Assembly: GCA_905236755.1 (NCBI GenBank) | Contig: CAJOCR010000007.1 | Coordinates: forward strand, 35,882-99,881 | Direction: 5' to 3' | Source: an uncultured Prevotella sp. | Lineage (GTDB): Bacteria; Bacteroidota; Bacteroidia; Bacteroidales; Bacteroidaceae | Length of the DNA stretch: 64,000 nucleotides | Shown: positions 38,440 to 46,884 of the stretch, in pieces | Position numbering within the stretch: position 1 is the stretch's first letter | How the letters are laid out: every line of letters starts with the position of its first letter | Notes under the pieces: model-generated | What the model was told of the DNA's origin: nothing | The model's input: only the letters and a program-made list of their open reading frames with translations | Databases searched by the model: none | Program-made: the position numbers and the translations under genes

Positions 38440-40077
38440 ATGATATTTCATTTGCTACACGGAAACTACGATGTGCCCCAGGGCATGAACAACCCATTCG
38501 ACTATGCCCCCGATGAACTGGCGCTGGCTGCTGTTAACGATCTGCAGAAACAATTGCCAACAGAACCATCGGAAGGAAAAATGTATGGCGTGCTCGTGGC
38601 TGAACACAACGGACAAATAGGATACCTCGCTGCATACAGCGGACAGATTACGTTCAACGTTCAACGTCCTTTCGTTCCTGCTGTCTTCGACTACCTGCAA
38701 CCCGACGGGTATTTCAAGACGCATGAGGCGGAGATAAGCGATATAAACAAACAGATTGCTGAGTTGAAAAAGGCAGAGAAATACCAGCAACTGAAGGAAG
38801 AAATAAAGAAGATTGAGGCTGCACGCAAGGCAAAGATCGACATAGCAAAGAAATATTTGAAAGAGGCTAAGGAGAAGCGTGATAAGCGAAGAGCCGAAGG
38901 CAACATAAGCGAGGAGGAAAGCGAGGCTATGACTCGTGAGAGTCAGTTTATGAAAGCCGAGGTGCAACGCATAAAGAAAGCATACAACAATAAACTGGAA
39001 CTGGCTACTCAAGCCCTTGAAGATTATGAGGAAAGGATTGTAAAGCTGAAGCTGCAACGCAAAAGCAAGAGCGATGCCCTACAGAAATGGCTGTTCCAAC
39101 AGTTTTATTTCCTAAACGCCAAAGGCGAGAGCCGTAATCTCGTTGACATTTTCAAAACCTATTGGAAGGAAGAAAACTCGTTGCTTCGTAATGTAGATGT
39201 TCGTTCGGCTATTCCTTCAGGAGCAGGCGAGTGTTGTGAGCCAAAGCTGTTACAATATGCTTTTGCTAACGGCTACAAACCATTAAGCATGGCTATGTTC
39301 TGGTGGGGACCGTCGCCAAAGACTGAGGTGCGTCACCACAAACATTTCTACCCTGCCTGCAACGGCAAATGCAAACCTATTCTTCGATGGATGCTCAGCG
39401 CAACTACTCTTCGTGACAACGCCGTTATAAGCAACAAGCAACTATCGTTGGAAACAATATATGATGATGCCGATATTGTAGTGGTGAACAAACCATCAGG
39501 AATGCTCTCAGTACCAGGCAAGGGAAATCGTCCTTCGGTACTATCAATAATAAAATCCACACACCCTGAAGCCACAGGACCTATGATGGTGCATCGCCTT
39601 GATATGGCAACAAGTGGACTCATCGTTGTGGCTAAGAACGAAGCTGCCTACATCAATCTGCAAAAGCAGTTTGCCGAGCACAGCATAAGAAAAAGATACA
39701 AAGCTATACTGTGTCCGATAGACAACAAGGCTTATCACAATATGCCTGCCAGCGGCACAATATCACTACCGCTTGCCCCCGACCAGAGTGACCGTCCCCG
39801 ACAAAAGGTTGATTACGAACAAGGCAAGACAGCCATAACAGAATACAAGGTGATAAAGAAACGCGAGAATGGCGAAGTGGAAATAGAGTTCTATCCGCTA
39901 ACAGGTCGCACACACCAGCTGCGTGTGCATAGTGCTCATCCCGACGGATTGAACGCTCCAATAAAAGGCGACACGCTATATGGCACAAAGGCCGACCGCC
40001 TGTACCTTCATGCCGAGTATCTTGAGTTTACGCATCCAAGAACTAAGAAACGTTTAACGTTCAACGTTGAATGTTGA
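38440..40077 (+). CDS. RluA-family pseudouridine synthase with long N-terminal coiled-coil extension
   Basis: A 545-residue protein. The C-terminal about 220 residues form an RluA-type catalytic domain: IVVVNKPSGMLSVPGKG, the HRLD motif at 385-388 with the catalytic Asp, and the LTGRTHQLRVHSAHPDG stretch. The N-terminal 320 residues include a charged coiled coil (about 98-215) and a Cys/His-bearing segment (HKHFYPACNGKCKPILRWML). This long form is known in Bacteroidetes and related to the TIGR01621/RluA-like group; the rRNA target is unknown. The last 70 bp overlap the convergent DUF6169 gene. Confidence 0.9.
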   Translation: MIFHLLHGNYDVPQGMNNPFDYAPDELALAAVNDLQKQLPTEPSEGKMYGVLVAEHNGQIGYLAAYSGQITFNVQRPFVPAVFDYLQPDGYFKTHEAEISDINKQIAELKKAEKYQQLKEEIKKIEAARKAKIDIAKKYLKEAKEKRDKRRAEGNISEEESEAMTRESQFMKAEVQRIKKAYNNKLELATQALEDYEERIVKLKLQRKSKSDALQKWLFQQFYFLNAKGESRNLVDIFKTYWKEENSLLRNVDVRSAIPSGAGECCEPKLLQYAFANGYKPLSMAMFWWGPSPKTEVRHHKHFYPACNGKCKPILRWMLSATTLRDNAVISNKQLSLETIYDDADIVVVNKPSGMLSVPGKGNRPSVLSIIKSTHPEATGPMMVHRLDMATSGLIVVAKNEAAYINLQKQFAEHSIRKRYKAILCPIDNKAYHNMPASGTISLPLAPDQSDRPRQKVDYEQGKTAITEYKVIKKRENGEVEIEFYPLTGRTHQLRVHSAHPDGLNAPIKGDTLYGTKADRLYLHAEYLEFTHPRTKKRLTFNVEC

Positions 40078-40427
40078 ACGACATTTAAGCGCATTTTCCT
40101 TTTTAGTTGTCGTCCATCAAGAGTATCACATACCATTACCATGGCATTATCTATAGTTTTAAAAAATGCCACAAGTATAGATACAATAGTATCTCCTATT
40201 CTTTTGTCAAGTGGCGTTTTTTGTGTTGATGGTATTTCTTGCTCAATATTAAAGATGAATGTATTCTTGAAATTTGGATGATACACGTGTGCATCTAAAA
40301 AATAGACATGATATATTATACCATGTCTTGTTGTAAAAATATATGTATCATCAATTTTACTAAAGCTATAGGGGTGTAGAGAATTTAATTCCACGTTCTT
40401 CTGCCAGATTTTTAAGGTTTCCGCCAT
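40008..40427 (-). CDS. DUF6169-family protein, 3'-truncated
   Basis: A 139-residue frame related to the full-length protein at 54456-54944: both share the middle part ending in VCDTLDGRQ / ICDTSDGRE. After residue about 114 the intact copy continues RNRLFISWFEKDATP, but here the frame runs into the antisense of the pseudouridine synthase gene (NVVQHSTLNVKRFLVLG). So the C-terminal third has been lost and replaced. The ATG at 40425-40427 overlaps the upstream small gene by 62 nt; a GTG at 40394 with AGAAG upstream is an alternative. Function unknown. Confidence 0.6.
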   Translation of the reverse strand: MAETLKIWQKNVELNSLHPYSFSKIDDTYIFTTRHGIIYHVYFLDAHVYHPNFKNTFIFNIEQEIPSTQKTPLDKRIGDTIVSILVAFFKTIDNAMVMVCDTLDGRQLKRKMRLNVVQHSTLNVKRFLVLGCVNSRYSA

Positions 40428-40512
40428 TCTGGATGCAATTGCGAATAGCAGCTTTATCCTCCAACATACGTTGGAAGATAGATTTCTTCTTATCGTTTTT
40501 CTTTGTATCCAT
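40366..40512 (-). CDS. 48-residue basic helical protein upstream of the DUF6169 gene
   Basis: MDTKKNDKKKSIFQRMLEDK followed by AAIRNCIQNGGNLKNLAEERGIKFSTPL: a basic helix and a short second helix, like small regulatory or antitoxin-type proteins. It overlaps the DUF6169 frame and has its own promoter (40538-40569). The parallel locus at 54941-55072 also puts a small Lys-rich gene before DUF6169. No known family is recognised. Confidence 0.65.
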   Translation of the reverse strand: MDTKKNDKKKSIFQRMLEDKAAIRNCIQNGGNLKNLAEERGIKFSTPL

Positions 40513-40537
40513 AGCTTTTTCTTTACTTTTTCTGCTA

Positions 40538-40569
40538 CAAATATATGTATTACTATTCAATAATACAAA
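40538..40569 (-). promoter_or_regulatory. promoter of the small protein / DUF6169 pair
   Basis: Read leftward: TTTG, 20-bp spacer, TATATTTG. The leader is about 20 nt. Confidence 0.8.
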
Positions 40570-40605
40570 TTTTCGTGCTTATTTTGTATTATTTAGCTAT
40601 GAACG

Positions 40606-42264
40606 TTACACAAAGAACATAATTATCATTTGCGCTATGACTACACGTATAAACATTCCAAGAGGATAAACAGTAGCATAGCTGATAGAGGCTGTATCGC
40701 CCTTCAGAGTGTCGTTGGCATAGCCGAGAGCCATTGGGTTTGCCATAGAGCCACAGAGGATTCCACACACGGTACCAAAATCGTACTTCTGACTCTTCAA
40801 CGCTATAAGACCGATGATGATAACAGGAACAATAGTTATAAGGAAACCAATACCTACCCACGCTATACCCTCGGGGCGCACCACAGTAGCAAAGAAGTCC
40901 TTACCTGCATCAAGTCCGAGGCAAGCAAGATAAAGACTCAAACCCAACTTACGAAGCATGAGCGAAGCCGAACGGGTGGTGTAGGAAATGAAATGCATCT
41001 TTGGTCCCAAAGCACCAACGATAATACCCATGATGATTGGTCCGCCAGCAATACCCAAACGGATAGGGCTATCCATACCTGGCAGATGGATAGGTATGGT
41101 ACCAAGCATCAAACCAAGGATGATACCTGTGAAAATACTACCTATATTAGGTTCATTCAGCGTCTTTACTGAATTACCAAAAAACTCTTCAACGTTATTT
41201 ACAGCATCGTGACTACCAACAACGGTCACACGGTCGCCATACTGCAAACGAAGGTCGTCGGTGGCAAGAAGCTTGATGTCGCCACGAATAACACGACTGA
41301 CATTAACACCATAGCTCTGACGCAGATGAAGCTGACCAAGACGCTGGCCATTTAAGCGGGTGCGGGTAACAACAAGAATGCGACTCTCCACATTTGCATC
41401 AATAGCATTCCAGTCTATATCATGACTATAATCCTTCTGCACACGACGGCCAAAAAGAATCTCCATAGCAGCCTCATCGTCCTTATTGGTGATGATAAGC
41501 ACATTATCGCCCTGTTGCAGCTGAGTGCTTGCCATAGGCACAATAACCTGATCGGCACGCCACAAACGCGAGATAATGAACTTTACATGAGTCATGCGCC
41601 CAAGCTCAGCTATAGTCTTGCCTGCAACGGCAGGATTAACAATAACAAACTGAGCAATACAGGTGTGGTCGTCTTCGGTGAGCGGACGTACCTCAAGGTC
41701 GCGAGGACGCACAAAGAGCTTGCGTATGAACACCATAGCAAGAATAACACCAAGCACACCAAGAGGATAGGTTACAGCCGTAGCCAATGCCACAGAACCA
41801 CGCGACACACCAACATGCTCCAAAGCCTGAGTGGCAGCACCCAGAGCAGGGGTATTGGTTGTTGCACCACAAAGCAAACCTACCATGTCGGGCAGATTGA
41901 CTCCTGTAATAGGCACAAGGACAAGAGCAAACAAAGTGCCAACAACGATAACAGCCAGACTCCATAGGTTGAGAGCCATACCCTCATGTCGAAGCGAGCC
42001 AAAGAAGTTGGGGCCAACATGCAAGCCTAAGCAATACACAAACATAGCAAGGCCAAATGTTTCGCAGAAGTTAAGAGCCACAGCATCGATGCTCAATCCT
42101 ATATGACCAGCAAGAATACCCATAAAGAAAACAAAGGCTACTCCCAGCGAAATGCCCATAACCTTTACTTTTCCCAAAGCAAGGCCAATAGAAATAATTA
42201 AAGAAACGATAATTACTGTCTGAATAGACGAGTGAATATCAAACAGTCCTGCAAACCAGTCCAT
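40606..42264 (-). CDS. AspT/YidE-type antiporter with two TrkA-C domains
   Basis: A 552-residue aspartate:alanine-exchanger-family membrane protein: about five helices, two cytoplasmic TrkA-C domains in the middle (about 195-365: VIVPMASTQLQQGDNVLIIT and KLLATDDLRLQYGDRVTVVG), then a second membrane half. The duplicated half motif (GLAMFVYCLGLHVGPNFFG and GLSLYLACLGLDAGKDFF) is typical. The substrate is unknown. It starts 4 bp after the kinase gene stop, so the two are one operon. Confidence 0.9.
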   Translation of the reverse strand: MDWFAGLFDIHSSIQTVIIVSLIISIGLALGKVKVMGISLGVAFVFFMGILAGHIGLSIDAVALNFCETFGLAMFVYCLGLHVGPNFFGSLRHEGMALNLWSLAVIVVGTLFALVLVPITGVNLPDMVGLLCGATTNTPALGAATQALEHVGVSRGSVALATAVTYPLGVLGVILAMVFIRKLFVRPRDLEVRPLTEDDHTCIAQFVIVNPAVAGKTIAELGRMTHVKFIISRLWRADQVIVPMASTQLQQGDNVLIITNKDDEAAMEILFGRRVQKDYSHDIDWNAIDANVESRILVVTRTRLNGQRLGQLHLRQSYGVNVSRVIRGDIKLLATDDLRLQYGDRVTVVGSHDAVNNVEEFFGNSVKTLNEPNIGSIFTGIILGLMLGTIPIHLPGMDSPIRLGIAGGPIIMGIIVGALGPKMHFISYTTRSASLMLRKLGLSLYLACLGLDAGKDFFATVVRPEGIAWVGIGFLITIVPVIIIGLIALKSQKYDFGTVCGILCGSMANPMALGYANDTLKGDTASISYATVYPLGMFIRVVIAQMIIMFFV

Positions 42265-42268
42265 TAAA

Positions 42269-43087
42269 TTATAAGATGTTTAAGTATTGTTCAAGAGGAA
42301 TACCACGATTCTTGTCGTCATTATCCTTATTGAGGTCAATGAGTTTGTAAACACCATCCATGGCAGCCTGAATAGCATCCTTCAGCGATTCGTCATTAAG
42401 CAGATGGCCAATGAGAATAGCCGAAAACATATCACCCGTGCCAGGGAAGTGAACAGGAATCTCGGTGTAAGGAAGGGTGAAATATTCACCGTTAAAATGA
42501 TTGAAACAAGCAACAGAAGATTGCCCGTCGATTAAAATACTCGTAATGATAACAGACTGAGCACCTATCTTGCGCAGATGATCGAGAAGCGAGAAAGCCT
42601 CCTCACGGGTAACACCCTCTGGATTATACTCACGACCAGTAAGATAGCAAGCCTCAGTATAGTTTGGATAGCAAAGATGAGCCACAGAAAGCATCTCGCG
42701 CATACTCTTGATAGTATCAGGAGTGACACCATTATAGAGCTTTCCCTCATCACCCATGATAGGGTCAACAAAGATGGTGGTGCCCAATGCTGCCTGTTCC
42801 TGACAATAGCGACTAACAATGGCAGCCTGACGCTCAGAAGCAATAAAACCTGTAGCTATGGCGTCAAAGCTGAAACCCAATTCTTTCCATACTGGGAAAA
42901 CACCCTTTATATAATCGGTAGTATCAAGAATGTTAAACTTACCATAATCAAGAGTGTTTGACACCAATGCTGTTGGCAGATTATACGTAGGAATACCGAA
43001 ATACGACAAGATTGGCAACATAGCCGCTGTAGCCACCTTACCATATCCAGCCATATCGTTAATCAAAAGTATCTGCTTCTTATTCAT
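42269..43087 (-). CDS. pyridoxamine/pyridoxal kinase
   Basis: A 272-residue ribokinase-fold vitamin B6 kinase. Seen are ILLINDMAGYGKVATAAMLPIL at the start, FVDPIMGDEGKLYNGV (about 112-127), NYTEACYLTG (about 149-158) and the anion-hole motif FPGTGDMFSAILIG near residue 225. It is more like PdxY/PdxK than ThiD. It probably salvages B6 vitamers to pyridoxal phosphate. A TAACTTTG -7 box lies upstream at about 43110. Confidence 0.88.
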   Translation of the reverse strand: MNKKQILLINDMAGYGKVATAAMLPILSYFGIPTYNLPTALVSNTLDYGKFNILDTTDYIKGVFPVWKELGFSFDAIATGFIASERQAAIVSRYCQEQAALGTTIFVDPIMGDEGKLYNGVTPDTIKSMREMLSVAHLCYPNYTEACYLTGREYNPEGVTREEAFSLLDHLRKIGAQSVIITSILIDGQSSVACFNHFNGEYFTLPYTEIPVHFPGTGDMFSAILIGHLLNDESLKDAIQAAMDGVYKLIDLNKDNDDKNRGIPLEQYLNIL

Positions 43088-43198
43088 CTTTTACCTTATT
43101 TTATGCGTGCAAAGTTAATAAAATATTAATAAACTCATACAAGGTGCAAACTTTTTCTTAACTTTTTGTACCTTTACACCCATTAAAAAAGATTGATA

Positions 43199-44083
43199 AT
43201 GAAAGATGTATGCAGTATAGGGCACATCACCCGTGATAAAATAATAACCCCCGACAATACAGTATATATGTCGGGTGGCACATCATTCTACATGGCTCAC
43301 GGCATGAGTGCTCTGCCACATGATGTAGATTTCCAACTGGTTACAAAAGTGGGAAAAGACCAGCTGGAAGAGGTGGAAAAGATAAGAAACAAAGGCATTG
43401 ACACTATTTGTTTTGATAGCGCCAACACGGTGTTCTTTGAAAATAAATACGAAGAGGATAGCAACAAACGCACACAAAGAGTGTTGGCAAAGGCCGACCC
43501 TTTCACCATTGACGAGATGAAGAAGATTGATGATGCCAAGGTGTATCACCTGGGTACTCTTCTTGCTGATGATTTTCCTACCGACGTGGTGAAATACCTG
43601 TCGAGCAGAGGAAAGGTATCTATCGACGTGCAAGGCTATCTGCGCGAGGTGCAAGGCGAGAGTGTGCGTGCCGTAAACTGGAACGATAAAGAAGATTTAT
43701 TGCGTTTCACAAATATACTGAAGCTCAACGAACACGAGATGCAGGTGATTACCAATTCGCACAACCCTCGCACGGTGGCTATGCAGCTACACGCTATGGG
43801 TGTTGAAGAGGTGATTATCACCCTTGGAAGCTACGGAAGTATTATCTATGCCGACAACAAATTCTATAATATACCTGCTTATAAGCCCAACAGAGTTGTA
43901 GATGTTACAGGTTGTGGCGACACCTACTCAACAGGCTATCTCTATATGCGTGCGCAAGGAGCAGGATATGAAGAAGCAGGAAAATTTGCAGCCGCCATGT
44001 GCACATTAAAATTAGAGCACAACGGTCCCTTCGATGGCACTATTGATGATGTGATGAACATCTGCAGGCGTAACGAGCTTTAA
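43199..44083 (+). CDS. PfkB-family carbohydrate kinase
   Basis: A 294-residue ribokinase-family sugar kinase with the N-terminal glycine pair (VYMSGGTSFYMAHGMSAL) and the C-terminal signature VVDVTGCGDTYSTGYLYM with the catalytic Asp. The sugar is not identifiable; the short length and missing lid elements resemble inositol- or nucleoside-type PfkB proteins of Bacteroidetes. The ATG at 43199 is preferred over the TTG at 43193. The last 72 bp overlap the convergent ABC ATPase gene. Confidence 0.85.
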   Translation: MKDVCSIGHITRDKIITPDNTVYMSGGTSFYMAHGMSALPHDVDFQLVTKVGKDQLEEVEKIRNKGIDTICFDSANTVFFENKYEEDSNKRTQRVLAKADPFTIDEMKKIDDAKVYHLGTLLADDFPTDVVKYLSSRGKVSIDVQGYLREVQGESVRAVNWNDKEDLLRFTNILKLNEHEMQVITNSHNPRTVAMQLHAMGVEEVIITLGSYGSIIYADNKFYNIPAYKPNRVVDVTGCGDTYSTGYLYMRAQGAGYEEAGKFAAAMCTLKLEHNGPFDGTIDDVMNICRRNEL

Positions 44084-44734
44084 GCCCGTTTCGTCCATTT
44101 GCCAAAGACTGTCGGCAAGACGGGCAGCCAACTCAAGGTCGTGAGTGGAAAGAATAATGGTCTTATCTGTTTCCTTAGCCAAATGCCCAAGAAGCTTCAA
44201 GATTTCAACCTTACTTGGAAAATCGAGGAAGGCAGTAGGTTCATCAAGCAGAATGATTGGTGTTTGCTGAGCAAGAGCCTTAGCTATCATCACTTTCTGG
44301 CGCTCACCATCGCTAAGAGTGTGTATCTTACGTTCAGCCATGCTCTCTATGCCCACAAGACGAAGAGCCTCAGCAACAATAATCTTATCGGCATCGTGGA
44401 GAGCGCCCCAGAAACCAGTATAAGGCGAACGTCCCAAGCCCACCATCTCGGTAACCGTGATATTCTGCACATCAGGCTTTCGCGTAAGCACAATACTCAA
44501 CTTACGAGAAAGCGAGTGAATAGAATAATCGGTTAGTGGCTTTCCTTCTAAGAGAACCTCACCCGACAAAGCAGGCTGAAACATGGCAAGCGTGCGCAAG
44601 AGCGTTGACTTACCAATACCGTTGCGCCCCAAGAGGCACACCAGCTTTCCGCTTTCAAACGTAGCATTCAGATTTTTCTGAACCACCTTGTCGGCATAAC
44701 CAATATCGAGTTTCTCCAGTTTTATTGTTTCCAT
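44012..44734 (-). CDS. ABC transporter ATPase, FecE/BtuD type (iron or cobalamin uptake)
   Basis: A 240-residue ATPase with Walker A GRNGIGKST (36-44), signature LSDGE (near 140), Walker B IILLDEPT (near 160) and the H-loop STHDLE. The sequence is closest in style to siderophore/B12 importer ATPases. No permease or binding-protein gene is adjacent, so it is an orphan in this window. Its 3' end overlaps the PfkB gene by 72 bp. Confidence 0.85.
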   Translation of the reverse strand: METIKLEKLDIGYADKVVQKNLNATFESGKLVCLLGRNGIGKSTLLRTLAMFQPALSGEVLLEGKPLTDYSIHSLSRKLSIVLTRKPDVQNITVTEMVGLGRSPYTGFWGALHDADKIIVAEALRLVGIESMAERKIHTLSDGERQKVMIAKALAQQTPIILLDEPTAFLDFPSKVEILKLLGHLAKETDKTIILSTHDLELAARLADSLWQMDETGLKLVTPADVHHIINSAIEGTVVL

Positions 44735-44829
44735 ACTGCTACAAAAGTAAAGTAAAAAAACATAAGCACAAAGATTTTTTTCAGTTTATTGTTTACTGTT
44801 TATAGTTTACGGTTTACCGTTTATAAAAA

Positions 44830-44893
44830 CTCTCCCCCTCTCGAGGGGAGTTGGAGGGGTCTTTCCCTTTCTCGAGGGATGGGAGAGGCTTTC
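44830..44893 (+). repeat. two tandem GC-rich palindromic repeats (family A)
   Basis: Copy one: CTCCCCCTCTCGAGGGGAG plus TTGGAGGGGTC. Copy two: TTTCCCTTTCTCGAGGGATG plus GGAGAGGCT. Just before them lies a short GTTTAC/GTTTAT-type tandem stretch (44785-44823). A -7 box TACCTTTG for the helicase gene follows at about 44913. Confidence 0.8.
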
Positions 44894-44927
44894 TTTTTCC
44901 CTTTTTTTTATTACCTTTGCACGTATT

Positions 44928-46844
44928 ATGACACAGACATCACCCATACAGGAGCTGCAAAAGCAAAAGATGCTGTTGCAGATAGAATATTATTCAGAGA
45001 AAGAAGCCTTTCGCAAACAAACCGAAGCTATTGGTCTGCAACGAAAGGTGAAACGTGGTGATGCCTGGTTTCCGCTTCAGATAGGAAAGAGCTACTACAA
45101 CTCATTAAATCAGATGGCCATAGAGGTTACACGCACCTCAGACCAAGAGATAGAACATAACTTTGAGTTTTGTCGCCCAGTAATCTTCTTCACAACTAAA
45201 CAAGATACAACACCTCCCCTACCGGGGAGGCAGGGAGGGGCTGTTTCCTATTTCTCCTTCACTGGCACAGTAAGCTATGTTGATGGCGACCGTATGGTAG
45301 TGGTTATTCCCGATGGAGGCCATGTGCTTGAGTTGCAGAGCTGCGAAACACCTGTTGGCTGTCAGCTGTTCTTTGACGAAACAAGCTACAAACTAATGTT
45401 TGACGCTCTCGACAGAGTGATAAAAGCAAAGGGCACAAGTCGGTTAGGACATTTGCGCGACTTGTTCTATTCCAATATGAAAGCCGAGCATTTCTCTTTC
45501 AACGCCTTACGATTACCATGGCTCAACCCATCTCAGGAAAAAGCTGTCAACGAAATTATGTGGGCTAAAGATGTGGCTGTTGTTCACGGACCTCCTGGAA
45601 CAGGCAAGACAACAACCCTTGTTGAAGCCATCAACGAGGTACTCATGCGTGAAAACCAAGTATTGGTGTGTGCACAAAGCAATATGGCTGTTGACTGGAT
45701 ATGTGAAAAACTGGTTGACAGAGGCATTAACGTGCTACGCATTGGTAACCCTACAAAGGTTAACGACAAGATGCTATCATTCACCTATGAACGCAGATTT
45801 GAGGCACACCCTGACTATCCACAACTATGGGCTATACGCAAGGCTATTCGCGACTTGAGAAAAGGCAAGAAACGTAGCGACGGCTATCACCAGAAACTCG
45901 ACAGACTGAAATCGCGTGCCACAGAGATAGAGATACGAATAAATGCCGAACTCTTTGGCGAAGCACGTGTGATAGCCTCAACACTCGTAGGCTCAGCCAA
46001 CCGACTACTTGATGGACAAAAGTTTGGCACACTCTTCATAGACGAAGCAGCACAAGCACTTGAAGCTGCATGCTGGATTCCTATCCGAAAAGCTACAAGA
46101 GTGGTGCTTGCTGGCGACCATTGTCAGTTGCCTCCAACAGTAAAGAGCATTGCAGCCCTTAAAGCAGGATTAGGCAAAACGCTAATGGAGCGAATAGTAG
46201 AGAATAAGCCCGAGGTGGTTACTTTGCTGAAGATACAATACCGCATGAACGATCAGATTATGCGTTTCTCAAGCAACTATTTCTATCATGGCGAGGTGGA
46301 GACAGCACCACAGATAAAACACCGGGGCATTCTTGACTACGACAACCCAATAGAATGGATTTCACCAAGCGAGGAAATTGCCGACGAGCCACAGTTCAAG
46401 GAAGAGTTTATTGGCGAGTCGTTTGGACGTGTTAACAAGGCTGAAGCAGAGCTTACCTTGCAAACGCTAAAAGACTATTTCACAAAGATTGGCAAGGGAA
46501 GAATCCTTGACGAGAGTATTGACGTGGGTATTATCTCGCCTTATCGTGCTCAGGTGCAATACCTGCGCAGGCTCATTAAGAAAGATGAATTCTTTAAGCC
46601 ATATCGCAAACTCATTTCTGTGAATACCGTTGACGGATTTCAGGGACAGGAACGCGATATTATACTCATATCTATGGTGAGAAGCAACGATGAAGGTCAG
46701 ATTGGCTTCCTTCGCGACCTGCGAAGAATGAACGTGGCCATCACCCGAGCACGAATGAAACTCATCATCTTAGGCAACAAAGAAACACTCACTCAGCATC
46801 CGTTTTATAAGAAGCTGTGGGAGTATGTTCAGGAGATTAAATAA
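44928..46844 (+). CDS. UPF1/IGHMBP2-like superfamily 1B helicase
   Basis: A 638-residue DNA2/NAM7-type helicase. Motif I is GPPGTGKTTT (K227), motif II LFIDEAAQALEA (about 369-380), motif III LAGDHCQLPPT, and the C-terminal RecA-like domain ends VNTVDGFQGQERDIILISMVRSN and RRMNVAITRARMKLIILGN. The N-terminal domain resembles the IGHMBP2 stalk/1B region. It should unwind DNA or RNA 5' to 3'. Codons about 95-105 (TPPLPGRQGGA) are a family A palindrome inserted in frame (45211-45243). Confidence 0.92.
   Translation: MTQTSPIQELQKQKMLLQIEYYSEKEAFRKQTEAIGLQRKVKRGDAWFPLQIGKSYYNSLNQMAIEVTRTSDQEIEHNFEFCRPVIFFTTKQDTTPPLPGRQGGAVSYFSFTGTVSYVDGDRMVVVIPDGGHVLELQSCETPVGCQLFFDETSYKLMFDALDRVIKAKGTSRLGHLRDLFYSNMKAEHFSFNALRLPWLNPSQEKAVNEIMWAKDVAVVHGPPGTGKTTTLVEAINEVLMRENQVLVCAQSNMAVDWICEKLVDRGINVLRIGNPTKVNDKMLSFTYERRFEAHPDYPQLWAIRKAIRDLRKGKKRSDGYHQKLDRLKSRATEIEIRINAELFGEARVIASTLVGSANRLLDGQKFGTLFIDEAAQALEAACWIPIRKATRVVLAGDHCQLPPTVKSIAALKAGLGKTLMERIVENKPEVVTLLKIQYRMNDQIMRFSSNYFYHGEVETAPQIKHRGILDYDNPIEWISPSEEIADEPQFKEEFIGESFGRVNKAEAELTLQTLKDYFTKIGKGRILDESIDVGIISPYRAQVQYLRRLIKKDEFFKPYRKLISVNTVDGFQGQERDIILISMVRSNDEGQIGFLRDLRRMNVAITRARMKLIILGNKETLTQHPFYKKLWEYVQEIK
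45211..45243 (+). repeat. GC-rich palindromic repeat (family A) inside the helicase gene
   Basis: CACCTCCCCTACCGGGGAGG plus CAGGGAGGGGCTG, 33 bp, a multiple of three, so the reading frame is kept. It encodes Pro/Gly-rich TPPLPGRQGGA between the N-terminal segments of the helicase. Confidence 0.85.
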
Positions 46845-46884
46845 AAAAACATCGACAGAACGAATTCTGTCGATGTTTTTTTTA
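46843..46884. terminator. bidirectional terminator between helicase and GH3 genes
   Basis: Perfect 12-bp stem ACATCGACAGAA / TTCTGTCGATGT with a CGAA loop, A7 on the left and T8 on the right. It serves both convergent genes. Confidence 0.95.

Noticed and set aside
40630-42106. Several long ORFs opposite the AspT-like transporter
   Set aside because: Shadows of a long membrane-protein gene; none has a family-like sequence.
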